Shown piece after piece: positions 1-5,549 of a stretch of 8,212 nucleotides of DNA. The stretch comes from an archaeon (GTDB lineage: Archaea; Nanoarchaeota; Nanoarchaeia; Pacearchaeales; GW2011-AR1). The stretch covers positions 1 through 8,212 of the forward strand of contig DAOWCW010000032.1 of the NCBI GenBank assembly GCA_030639395.1, given 5' to 3'. The position numbers were made by a program, and so were the translations under genes. The notes below the pieces were generated by a model, which was not told the DNA's origin, ran no database searches, and saw only the letters and a list, made by a program, of their open reading frames with translations. Positions within the stretch are counted from its first letter, which is position 1, and each line of letters begins with the position of its first letter.

Positions 1-951
1 GATGGAAGTGAGATTAATGGGGCGTTGATTGTGTTTGCGATTTTGCCGAAGGTGACGAGTAGTTCGAGGAGTGCTGTTGAGAGTTTGACGAAGATTGTTG
101 AGAGTGATGTTTATCATGAAGGGACGAAGAAATTTGCTCAGGGTATTTTGGATGATTATAAGAATCTTAAGAAAGATTCTAAGATAGAGAAATTGGTTTC
201 TCTGGTTGAAGAAATTAGGGCTAGATCTGCACTCAAGGGCGTACCCTCACGAATACAAGCAAAAGGAAAGTTGGGGCAGACCCTACCTCCTGCCCAGATG
301 GTACCTGCTAAAGCAGGCGGGCTCGGCAACGAAAAGATATTGATTTACACTCGGCATCCTACTACTTTGAGGTATATTGTGGAGAGGCTTAAACCAATGG
401 GGTTAAATATTGTTGAGTTTATGGGAGGACTTGATAGGGAGGAAAAGTCGCGACGGATTGAGAGTTTTAAGAGGGATGAGACGGATATTTTGATTTCTAC
501 TGACACTGGGGCTGAGGGTTTGAATTTTCAGTTTTGTCGGAATTTGATTAATTATGATTTGCCTTGGAATCCGATGTCGGTTGAGCAGAGAATTGGGAGG
601 TTGGATAGGATTGGGCAGGAGCGGGATATGTATATTTATTCGTTTGCGACGAAAGGGACGATGGAAGAACATGTTGTTGATTTGATTATTAATAAGATGT
701 GTTGTGTTGGTTTGGTGATTGGGGAGTTGCCGATTATTTTGTTTAATTTGGGGCTTGATGGCGAAGGTCGGAGCGGGAGAAATAAGATCGAAGAGAAGTT
801 GATGGCATCGTTTATTGAGGGGAAGGGGAATTTGGATTTTTTTGCTCGGGGAGTGGATGAGATTGCGGCGGAGATTTCTTTGGGGATGAAGGATTATGAA
901 AAAGATAAAGAAGATAATAAGTGTTTTTTGGATGGGCATCAGACGGTATGA
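1..951 (+). CDS. SNF2/RapA-type helicase, C-terminal part (5' end outside window)
   Basis: The frame is open from base 1 ([12 protein letters not shown]...), so the 5' part of the gene lies outside the window; the TTG at 25 is not a credible start. The 316 visible residues hold the second RecA-like lobe of an SF2 helicase of the SNF2/HepA-RapA class. Motif IV is [19 protein letters not shown] (from about residue 112), motif V is [15 protein letters not shown], and motif VI is [11 protein letters not shown] with both arginine fingers. Such enzymes use ATP to translocate on DNA and remodel protein-nucleic acid complexes; the exact substrate here cannot be read. The tail ([12 protein letters not shown]...) resembles other archaeal SNF2 helicases. 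Oddity: residues 74-111, in the linker before motif IV, are encoded by repeat R1 and look foreign. The last residues and the stop codon run into a copy of repeat R2. Confident of class, not of partner or role. Confidence 0.9.
   Translation, partial: DGSEINGALIVFAILPKVTSSSRSAVESLTKIVESDVYHEGTKKFAQGILDDYKNLKKDSKIEKLVSLVEEIRARSALKGVPSRIQAKGKLGQTLPPAQMVPAKAGGLGNEKILIYTRHPTTLRYIVERLKPMGLNIVEFMGGLDREEKSRRIESFKRDETDILISTDTGAEGLNFQFCRNLINYDLPWNPMSVEQRIGRLDRIGQERDMYIYSFATKGTMEEHVVDLIINKMCCVGLVIGELPIILFNLGLDGEGRSGRNKIEEKLMASFIEGKGNLDFFARGVDEIAAEISLGMKDYEKDKEDNKCFLDGHQTV
221..331 (+). repeat. Repeat R1 copy A, in-frame insert in the helicase gene
   Basis: A C-rich block whose core (229-331) matches 3647-3749 without gaps at 83 of 103 positions (hand count). 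It begins near a shared CTAGA at 221. It is read in-frame as A-L-K-G-V-P-S...[10 protein letters not shown]...G-L-G-N. It contains three potential hairpins: AGGG/CCCT (loop CGTA), a GGGGCAG/CTGCCC stem around ACCCTACCTC, and CCTGC-TAAA-GCAGG at 304-317. Its base composition differs from the G/T-rich host gene. It probably is an inserted palindromic-type element; the exact ends are uncertain. Confidence 0.85.
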
Positions 952-964
952 TTCTGGTGAGCCT
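945..964 (+). repeat. Repeat R2 copy a, across the helicase stop codon
   Basis: GGTATGATTCTGGTGAGCCT differs from the R2 copy at 3954-3973 at two positions. It contains the helicase stop (TGA, 949-951), so here it is not read in the frame used by the other copies. TGGGCAT occurs on both sides (933-939 and 970-976). Confidence 0.7.
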
Positions 965-1075
965 GAGTGTGGGCATTCCTTTGTCGAAAGTTAATTTTTG
1001 GTAATTTTATTTTATGTTGTGACATTATTTTAACAATGAGAGTTTAGTTAAGATTTGGTTTCTGTTTGTTTTTGT

Positions 1076-1086
1076 AAGGAGGTGAT
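1076..1086 (+). promoter_or_regulatory. Strong Shine-Dalgarno, sets start of secreted protein
   Basis: AAGGAGGTGAT is a near-full complement of the usual 16S rRNA 3' end. It sits 5 nt (counted from GGAGG) before the ATG at 1088, which selects that start over upstream alternatives in the same frame. It is the strongest ribosome-binding site in the window; several other genes have none and appear leaderless. Confidence 0.85.
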
Positions 1087-1087
1087 A

Positions 1088-1732
1088 ATGAAAAAGATAT
1101 TTTTAATTGGAATGACTTGTGTTTTGGTGAGTTTTTTGATGTTTGTAGCGGGGCAGATTCATGAGCCGGGAACTGGGATAGAAAATCCTGAGTTAAGGGA
1201 GGCTGCACAGGGAACAGGGCAGGGACTTGATATTAATGAGATTGTGGCTGGTGCTATGATTGGGCAAAGGGCAGTTGTTCGTTCTGGAAGTTATATGAAT
1301 TCTATTGGGCAGCGTATGAATATACAGATGCAGGAAAATGTTACGTGTAGATTTGAGGTTGATGGCGTCGTTGCTGATTGTCCGCTTAATTTAACTCAAG
1401 AAGAATTTTATAATAGAGTTAGGCTTTATATGAGGCTTTCTGATGGAAGGAGTGCTGAAATTAGGGTGATGCCCGATGTTGCTTCGGAGACTGTATTGCA
1501 GAGGTTGAGACTGAAAGACTGTGATGAGGATTGTAATATTGAACTTCGAGAGGTTGATGTTGGTAACCAGGCTAGAATGGTTTATGAAGCTAAGGCTCAG
1601 AGAAATTCAAGGGTTTTTGGTTTGTTTAATGTTGGAATGAATGTTCGGGCACAAGTTGATGCAGAAACTGGTGAGCTTGTTAGCGTTAATAAGCCATGGT
1701 GGGCGTTTTTAGCCAGTGAACCTGAAGAATAA
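1088..1732 (+). CDS. Secreted protein with N-terminal signal peptide, function unknown
   Basis: 214 aa. The N-terminus is a Sec-type signal: MKK followed by the hydrophobic run IFLIGMTCVLVSFLMFVAG, with likely cleavage near residues 20-22, so the mature protein is probably exported or membrane-anchored outside. Four cysteines in the mature part come as two pairs (TCRFEVDGVVADC and DCDEDC) and could form disulfides. The C-terminus, FGLFNVGMNVRAQVDAETGELVSVNKPWWAF, has a hydrophobic strand, a turn, and a VDAETGEVVSV-like strand resembling the last strand pair of PepSY-like domains; that is only a weak likeness. The ATG at 1088 was chosen for its ideal ribosome-binding site. Its own 5' leader and lack of overlap suggest a separate transcript. 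I do not recognise a named family. Confidence 0.85.
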   Translation: MKKIFLIGMTCVLVSFLMFVAGQIHEPGTGIENPELREAAQGTGQGLDINEIVAGAMIGQRAVVRSGSYMNSIGQRMNIQMQENVTCRFEVDGVVADCPLNLTQEEFYNRVRLYMRLSDGRSAEIRVMPDVASETVLQRLRLKDCDEDCNIELREVDVGNQARMVYEAKAQRNSRVFGLFNVGMNVRAQVDAETGELVSVNKPWWAFLASEPEE

Positions 1733-1753
1733 TTTATTTTTTGTTATGTAGAA

Positions 1754-1781
1754 CCAATATGCTCGTGCCAACATGTTCGTG
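1754..1781 (+). repeat. Tandem pair of a 14-bp repeat
   Basis: Two adjacent 14-mers, CCAATATGCTCGTG and CCAACATGTTCGTG, differ at two positions and are C-rich against a very AT-rich background. They lie between the stop of the secreted-protein gene and the start of the regulator gene, about 95 nt before the latter. They could be an operator with two half-sites or a remnant of an inserted repeat. Confidence 0.55.
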
Positions 1782-1876
1782 CTGAGATTTTACTTTTGAT
1801 AAATTTGTTTTGATTTTGTTTTGATTTTTATTATTTTTTAAATTTGTCTATGGGGAATTGTGTTTATTTGTAAAAA

Positions 1877-2560
1877 ATGTGGATTGATAATTTAGTTAAT
1901 GTTGGGGATATTGTTGGTGATATGATTGATAATAATCTTGTATCGTTGACTTTGGATTTGGGCATGGAGAATTGCTGGGAGTGTCAATTGGCGGACCAGT
2001 TTGGTGATAGTTTGTTTGTTGTGGAGAATGGGCATCCGATTGGAGTTGATTCGTTTTCTGGGCTGATGAGGATTGATGGTGGAGATGCTGAAAAGGTTCG
2101 GCGGTTTTTGAAGAGCAATGGACATCCTGTTGTTTTGAAGGATTTTGATAGGGAGGCGGGGATTTATCATTTTCGTGATGAAAATTCAGTTTTGAGTGCT
2201 CCGCTTGTTAATGTGGATTGTTTGCTTGAATGGCCGGTTCGGTTAAGTAAGGATTTTAAGAGATTGCGGGTTTTGTTGTGTGAAGAGGATGTTGATGATT
2301 TGGTTGCTGGAGTTGAGGATATTGGGGTGGATGTTTTGAAAATGTCGAAGATTAGGAGGGGTGTTGAGTTTGGGGATATATTTACTTTGAAGCAACGTGA
2401 GATTTTGAAGCCGACGATTGAGCTTGGGTATTACGATTTTCCTCGGAAGATTAGTTTGAATAATTTGTCTAAGAGGGTTGGTGTGAGTCCTAGTACGCTT
2501 TGTGTTCATTTGCAGAAGATTGAGAGTCGGGTTTTTGGTTCGGATATGAAGTTTTTTTAG
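1877..2560 (+). CDS. HTH_10 (Bat-type) transcription regulator
   Basis: 227 aa. The C-terminal 52 residues (169-220) match the bacterioopsin-activator-type HTH domain (Pfam HTH_10) closely: FTLKQREIL, then ELGYYDFPRKISL, then LSKRVGVSPSTLCVHLQKIESRVF. The L-x-x-x-Q-x-E-I-L and GYYD-x-PR signatures are both present, and the last helix is the recognition helix. The N-terminal 165 residues have no motif I can name; in this family that part often senses a signal. Four cysteines there (CWEC near residue 33, one near 115, one near 135) could bind metal or respond to redox; this is inference. The family is almost restricted to archaea, which supports the host assignment. No gene downstream is close enough to show an obvious target. 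The tandem repeat at 1754-1781 upstream could be an autoregulatory site. Confidence 0.88.
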   Translation: MWIDNLVNVGDIVGDMIDNNLVSLTLDLGMENCWECQLADQFGDSLFVVENGHPIGVDSFSGLMRIDGGDAEKVRRFLKSNGHPVVLKDFDREAGIYHFRDENSVLSAPLVNVDCLLEWPVRLSKDFKRLRVLLCEEDVDDLVAGVEDIGVDVLKMSKIRRGVEFGDIFTLKQREILKPTIELGYYDFPRKISLNNLSKRVGVSPSTLCVHLQKIESRVFGSDMKFF

Positions 2561-2581
2561 AGTGTGGCTGGGTGCTAGTAG

Positions 2582-2591
2582 AGTATAATAA
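2582..2591 (+). promoter_or_regulatory. Putative TATA/promoter element for the 67-aa gene
   Basis: AGTATAATAA begins 40 nt before the ATG at 2622. The same ten bases begin 41 nt before the ATG at 2873. The distance fits an archaeal TATA box with a leader of roughly ten nucleotides. The call rests only on sequence and spacing. Confidence 0.5.
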
Positions 2592-2621
2592 AGATTATAA
2601 GTTAAGGATAGATTTAGTTTT

Positions 2622-2825
2622 ATGGATAAGTATTTTCAGTATGTCCCTATTACTGGTTTTCCTGCGGCTTGTAGGGAATTTATAGATGGTAAGAAGCACT
2701 CGATTGTTGAGGCTGAGTCTGTTGAAGAAGCGAAGTTGGGAGTATTTAATTATTTAAGACATGGGGCTATTTGTGTTGAAAATTTGGCTGCCCTTGGCGG
2801 ACTTGCTTATATTGTTTTTAAGTAA
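2622..2825 (+). CDS. Small hypothetical protein (67 aa)
   Basis: A complete ATG-to-TAA frame, free of overlap with other genes and with codon use like its neighbours. A promoter-like element lies at the expected distance. The protein (MDKYFQYVPITGF...) has a mixed middle part with an acidic helix (VEAESVEEAKLGVFNYL) and a hydrophobic C-terminus (LAALGGLAYIVF), too short to call a membrane anchor with confidence. The pattern I-V-E-A-E-S-V-E-E-A-K resembles small helical stress or DpnD/PcfM-like folds, where such a phrase is frequent, but that is only a hint. No function assigned. It could be expressed independently of the following 521-aa gene, which carries its own copy of the same promoter element. 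Confidence 0.65.
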   Translation: MDKYFQYVPITGFPAACREFIDGKKHSIVEAESVEEAKLGVFNYLRHGAICVENLAALGGLAYIVFK

Positions 2826-2831
2826 GAATAC

Positions 2832-2841
2832 AGTATAATAA
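2832..2841 (+). promoter_or_regulatory. Putative TATA/promoter element for the Cys-rich protein gene
   Basis: AGTATAATAA, identical to 2582-2591, starts 41 nt before the ATG at 2873. Two adjacent genes carrying the same decamer at the same distance suggests a real basal promoter rather than chance. Confidence 0.5.
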
Positions 2842-2872
2842 TCTTCTTAAAGTAATTTTTTGATTTTTATAT

Positions 2873-4438
2873 ATGGAGCAGATTAAGAAATTTACAGAGG
2901 AGTTTTTTAGGAATTTGAAGTGTGGTCTTTTTTGGAATGGGGATGTTTTGGTTGTGGAGAATGTGCCTAGAGGTTTTGAGGATTTGGTTGGTAAGAATGC
3001 GCCATATAAATTGAGTTTTGTTTCTGGAGTTGATGATGCGGAGTTTGTTGGCAAGGGAAGTCGGATGTTGTTGATGATGACTAAATATTTAGAAGGGGCT
3101 GGGAAGGCGACGCTTTTGAGGATTGATTTTGAAGTGGATGCTGAGGCTGAGATTAGGAAAAGAGTTGGGTTGAAAAATTGTGAGATTGAAAGTTTAGTTA
3201 AAAGGTATAAGAATAGTTTTTTTTCGCGGTTTAGTTTTGTTACGAGTTTTAATTATTTGAATGAGTCGGAGCGAGTTTTAAGTGAGGTTTATGTTTATGA
3301 GGGAAAAGTTGTTGATGGGGATTTAAGTGGGTATAGTGTGGTGGATAGTCGGGAGTCGGTCTCAAGTAGGCATGACCCTGCTGGCCCAGGAGTCGGGAGT
3401 AGGGAGTCGAAGATAGATACGATGCAAGTTAGGAAGGATTATGTGATTGCTAAGGAAAGGTCGATTGAGTTGACTAAGGGAAAACAGAAAGAGATTTCGG
3501 GTGTTTTGAAGGAGAAGGTTGAGGTTGAGATTGATAGGATTAGGGAACATTATGATAGGCAATTGAGAGAGCTTGGTGGAGATTTGAATGGGAAATTGGG
3601 AAAGATTCGTGAGGTTGAGTTGGAGTTAAGGTCTAGACGTAGCGTGGCACCCAAGGGTGTACCCTCACAAATACAAACTAAAGATGAGTTGGGGCAGACT
3701 CTACCTCCTGCCCAGATGGCATCCGCTGATGCGGACAAGGTCGGCAATGTTTTGAGGAAAAGGCTGGAAAGGCTGAGGATGACAATTGTGAAGAGCGGGG
3801 ATGACGAGGTGGTTGGGCGGATTTTGAAGGAGAGAGATATGACGATTGGGGATGCGATGCAGAAGTTTAGTTTGAATGTGGATAGGAGGCTGGTTAATAC
3901 TACGGTGATTTATTATCCACGCTATATTTTCAAATTACATTTGGCCCTCAACGGGCATGACTCTGGTGAGCCTAAAAATAGCGAGGTTGCCGGTAGGTTG
4001 ATGGAGGTGAGCTATGATCCGTTAACTAGGAATTTTAGTGGGTTGGATTGTGAAGGGTGTTCTAGGAGGCTGGATAGGATTAATCTTTGTGAGAATGGGC
4101 ATGTTTGTTGCGAGGATTGTTTGGATAGGTGTGGAGAGTGTGGCGGGTTTTTTTGTGTGAGGTGCTTGGGGAGGAGTTGTGGAAGTTGTGGGAGGAAGCT
4201 TTGTAAGGGTTGTGTGAAGATGTGTTTGGCGTGTGGCGGAAGTGTTTGCTCTACGCATTTAAGGAAGGATTGTGTGAGTGGGGAGGATAGATGTGTTTCG
4301 TGTTTGAGGGCTTGTTTGAGGTGTCATGGGATGTGTGAGGAGAGGTTTTTTGGGGAGGCTTTAGATGGGTCGAAGGTTTGTGGGAAATGCTTGGGGATTG
4401 AGAAGAGTGGGAAGGTTTTGGAGCGAGTTTTTAGGTAA
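2873..4438 (+). CDS. Cys-rich multi-zinc-site protein with coiled coil and three in-frame repeat inserts
   Basis: 521 aa, family not recognised. Residues 1-158 form a mixed globular domain. Residues about 184-255 are a charged, probably coiled-coil segment (KERSIELTKGKQKEISG...VEIDRIREHYDRQL). Residues 393-506 contain 25 cysteines in CxxC-type spacings (CEGC, CCEDC, CGEC, CVRC, CGSC, CKGC, CLAC, CVSC, CLRC, CGKC) with a few histidines; they probably bind several zinc ions in a RING- or treble-clef-like array. Zinc arrays of this kind mediate nucleic-acid or protein binding. Three segments look foreign: a 51-nt unit (from residue 159), R1 (about 254-293, splitting the helical region) and R2 (357-367). 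A role beside the upstream SNF2 helicase is possible but not shown; they are separated by three genes. The TAA stop lies at the edge of the large inverted repeat. Confidence 0.8.
   Translation: MEQIKKFTEEFFRNLKCGLFWNGDVLVVENVPRGFEDLVGKNAPYKLSFVSGVDDAEFVGKGSRMLLMMTKYLEGAGKATLLRIDFEVDAEAEIRKRVGLKNCEIESLVKRYKNSFFSRFSFVTSFNYLNESERVLSEVYVYEGKVVDGDLSGYSVVDSRESVSSRHDPAGPGVGSRESKIDTMQVRKDYVIAKERSIELTKGKQKEISGVLKEKVEVEIDRIREHYDRQLRELGGDLNGKLGKIREVELELRSRRSVAPKGVPSQIQTKDELGQTLPPAQMASADADKVGNVLRKRLERLRMTIVKSGDDEVVGRILKERDMTIGDAMQKFSLNVDRRLVNTTVIYYPRYIFKLHLALNGHDSGEPKNSEVAGRLMEVSYDPLTRNFSGLDCEGCSRRLDRINLCENGHVCCEDCLDRCGECGGFFCVRCLGRSCGSCGRKLCKGCVKMCLACGGSVCSTHLRKDCVSGEDRCVSCLRACLRCHGMCEERFFGEALDGSKVCGKCLGIEKSGKVLERVFR
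3347..3409 (+). repeat. 51-nt in-frame unit bounded by direct repeats, R2-like core
   Basis: AGTCGGGAGTCG (3347-3358) returns as AGTAGGGAGTCG (3398-3409), one mismatch and exactly 51 nt apart, so the frame is kept (S-R-E-S twice). Between them 3369-3387 (GGCATGACCCTGCTGGCCC) resembles the R2 core. A hairpin GACCCTG / CAGGAGTC with one bulged A and loop CTGGCC spans 3374-3394. It reads as an inserted element with a target-like duplication, or as a slippage duplication around it. Confidence 0.65.
3633..3749 (+). repeat. Repeat R1 copy B, in-frame insert in the Cys-rich protein gene
   Basis: The second R1 copy; the core 3647-3749 aligns without gaps to 229-331, in the same codon phase (A-P-K-G-V-P-S...[10 protein letters not shown]...V-G-N). 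A shared CTAGA lies a little upstream, with six more nucleotides between it and the core than in copy A, again preserving frame. The 3' hairpin is TCCGC-TGAT-GCGGA (3722-3735). It interrupts a helical, charged segment of the host protein. Confidence 0.85.
3943..3973 (+). repeat. Repeat R2 copy b, in-frame in the Cys-rich protein gene
   Basis: Core GGCATGACTCTGGTGAGCCT at 3954-3973, preceded by CCCTCAACGGG, which can form a small CCC/GGG hairpin. It is translated as N-G-H-D-S-G-E-P. The core differs by two bases each from the copies at 945-964 and 7228-7247. It is C-rich compared with its flanks and sits just before the cysteine-rich domain. Confidence 0.75.
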
Positions 4439-4541
4439 TTTTAATTTTAAGCGAAAATTTCTTGGTAAATAAAATTCTCACGTACGCTTGTACGCTACGA
4501 ATTTTTTTACACTTCGAACTTTCCTGCTTAAAATTAAAATT
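4437..4541. repeat. 105-bp element with perfect 16-bp terminal inverted repeats
   Basis: The arms AATTTTAATTTTAAGC (4437-4452) and its exact reverse complement (4526-4541) enclose a second perfect 7-bp pair, AAAATTC/GAATTTT (4471-4477 with 4499-4505), and a central hairpin CGTAC-GCTT-GTACG (4481-4494). The left arm overlaps the last two bases of the TAA stop of the Cys-rich gene. It lies between that gene and the converging tRNA-Arg, so it may end transcription from one or both sides. A small non-autonomous palindromic element is the alternative. It has no coding capacity. Confidence 0.8.
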
Positions 4542-4560
4542 GTTGATTGGTTAAATATTA

Positions 4561-4632
4561 CGAGCTCGGAGGGAATCGAACCCCCATCGTCAGGGCCGAA
4601 ACCTGATATTCTATCCATTAAACTACGAGCTC
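4561..4632 (-). tRNA. tRNA-Arg, anticodon UCG
   Basis: The minus strand folds into a full cloverleaf of 72 nt. The acceptor stem is GAGCTCG with CGAGCTC; the D stem is GTTT/GAAT with loop AATGGATA (conserved GG); the anticodon stem is TCAGG/CCTGA with loop TTTCGGC, giving anticodon TCG, which reads arginine CGA. There is a 4-nt variable loop, T stem GGGGG/CCCTC and T loop TTCGATT. The discriminator is G73. CCA is not encoded, since AT-rich sequence follows directly. No intron is visible. A TATA-like box lies about 30 nt upstream. Confidence 0.95.
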
Positions 4633-4656
4633 TTGGATGTTAGAATAACCAGATTT

Positions 4657-4670
4657 GATTTTATAAGATT
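4657..4670 (-). promoter_or_regulatory. TATA-like box of the tRNA-Arg gene
   Basis: On the minus strand this reads AATCTTATAAAATC, centred about 31 nt before the tRNA 5' end, the distance expected for an archaeal TATA box that starts transcription at or just before a tRNA. Confidence 0.55.
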
Positions 4671-4711
4671 ATTGATTGATGGTTTTGGGTTTGAGTGTTT
4701 TGGATTATCCC

Positions 4712-4727
4712 AGGGAGATATCTCCCT
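4712..4727. repeat. 16-bp perfect palindrome in the tRNA-rsuA spacer
   Basis: AGGGAGATATCTCCCT is self-complementary over all 16 bases. It is followed after about 6 nt by GTGTACCCTC (4733-4742), ten bases also found at the 5' part of R1 copy B (3657-3666). The rest of 4633-4788 is AT-rich with no credible gene. It could be a regulator-binding dyad or a decayed R1-related element. Confidence 0.6.
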
Positions 4728-4788
4728 CGGATGTGTACCCTCTTAGTTAGCCATGTTAAAAAATCAATTTTTTAGTATAGTATTTAAT

Positions 4789-4850
4789 GCAAAACAAAAT
4801 TTCTTAACAGCGTCGTCCAGAGGACACCTACGCTTAAAATTTTATTTTGC
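4789..4850 (-). terminator. Hairpin at the 3' end of rsuA, possible terminator
   Basis: Positions 4789-4802 pair with 4837-4850 at 13 of 14 positions. Inside, AGCGT pairs with ACGCT (4809-4813 with 4830-4834) and GTCC with GGAC (4815-4818 with 4822-4825) around an AGA loop. The rsuA stop codon (4834-4836) is in the stem. As minus-strand RNA it would be a long imperfect hairpin directly at the gene end, with A/U-rich base. It shares AATTTTAAGCG, in the same orientation relative to its gene, with the inverted repeat after the Cys-rich gene. Confidence 0.6.
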
Positions 4851-5523
4851 GGACTTGTTCATCCTGTATCTCTTTTGCCTCTCCTGGCTTTAGATTATTA
4901 AGTTTTATATTTGCTACGGAGATTCGTTTGAGTTGGTATATTTTATATCCTAATTTTTCCAAAACTCGGCGGATGATTCGGTTTCTGCCTTCTTGTATTG
5001 AGATATCGAATTCATTGTTGTTTTTGTTTGTTATTTTTGCGTAGAATTTTCTTGAGTTGATTGGTATACCTTCCTTTAAATCTGTGATGTGTTGTTTTGT
5101 TATAACTGGATCGGTTCTGAGTTGGTAGGTTTTTGTTATGTGGTGTTTTGGGTGGGTTAGTTTCTGGATTAGGTTGCCGTCGTTTGTTAGGATTAGGAGT
5201 CCTTCGGACATTGCGTCGAGTCTTCCGACGTGATTTAGGTTTTGTAAATTTCTTAGAGCTTTTAGATTATAGATTGTTCTTCGGTTTTTTGGATCTGTTT
5301 TTGTGACGAGGATTCCTTTTGGTTTGTTGAGGATGTAGTATTGGTTTTTTTGTTTGGATTTTATTGGAATGTTGTTGATTGTAATTTTGTCTTCTGGGTT
5401 TGCTTTGTCTCCTAGTTTTGCTAGAGAGTCGTTTAGTTTTACTTTTCCTTTTTCAATTAGTTCTTCAGCTTTTCTTCTGGAGCAGTGTCCTGAGTTGGCG
5501 ATTATTTTTTGGAGGCGTTCCAT
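4834..5523 (-). CDS. RsuA/RluB-family pseudouridine synthase
   Basis: 229 aa. It isomerises uridine to pseudouridine in RNA; bacterial relatives act on rRNA. Residues 1 to about 60 are an S4 RNA-binding domain (MERLQKIIANSGHCSRRKAEELIEKGKVKLN). The catalytic block is HVGRLDAMSEGLLILTNDG, with the nucleophile Asp103 in GRLD. Downstream EGRNRIIRRVLEKLGY...LKRI is the family's substrate-cleft motif. Length is normal for the RsuA/RluB/RluE group. The family is typically bacterial, so its presence in an archaeon suggests old transfer; whether the target is rRNA here is unknown. The ATG at 5523 was chosen because the S4 domain starts there and a TATA-like box lies about 33 nt upstream, implying an almost leaderless transcript. 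The gene diverges from the 90-aa orphan. Confidence 0.92.
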   Translation of the reverse strand: MERLQKIIANSGHCSRRKAEELIEKGKVKLNDSLAKLGDKANPEDKITINNIPIKSKQKNQYYILNKPKGILVTKTDPKNRRTIYNLKALRNLQNLNHVGRLDAMSEGLLILTNDGNLIQKLTHPKHHITKTYQLRTDPVITKQHITDLKEGIPINSRKFYAKITNKNNNEFDISIQEGRNRIIRRVLEKLGYKIYQLKRISVANIKLNNLKPGEAKEIQDEQVRKIKF

Positions 5524-5549
5524 ATTAGTTAATTTTAAAAAAGCTGGAT

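Noticed and set aside
221..331. R1 as an intein or a group I/II intron
   Set aside because: Far too short, no splicing motifs, open in-frame, and no bulge-helix-bulge boundary that I can see; RNA-level removal is not excluded but not supported.
403..939. Long minus-strand open frame inside the helicase
   Set aside because: The translation is Ile/Asn/Pro-rich, typical of antisense to G/T-rich codons, while the + frame has clear helicase motifs.
1754..1781. Tandem 14-mers as the start of a CRISPR array
   Set aside because: Only two units, directly adjacent without spacers, and no cas genes in the window.
4561..4632. tRNA with an anticodon other than UCG
   Set aside because: The 7-nt loop TTTCGGC closes on a perfect 5-bp stem, which fixes positions 34-36 as TCG.
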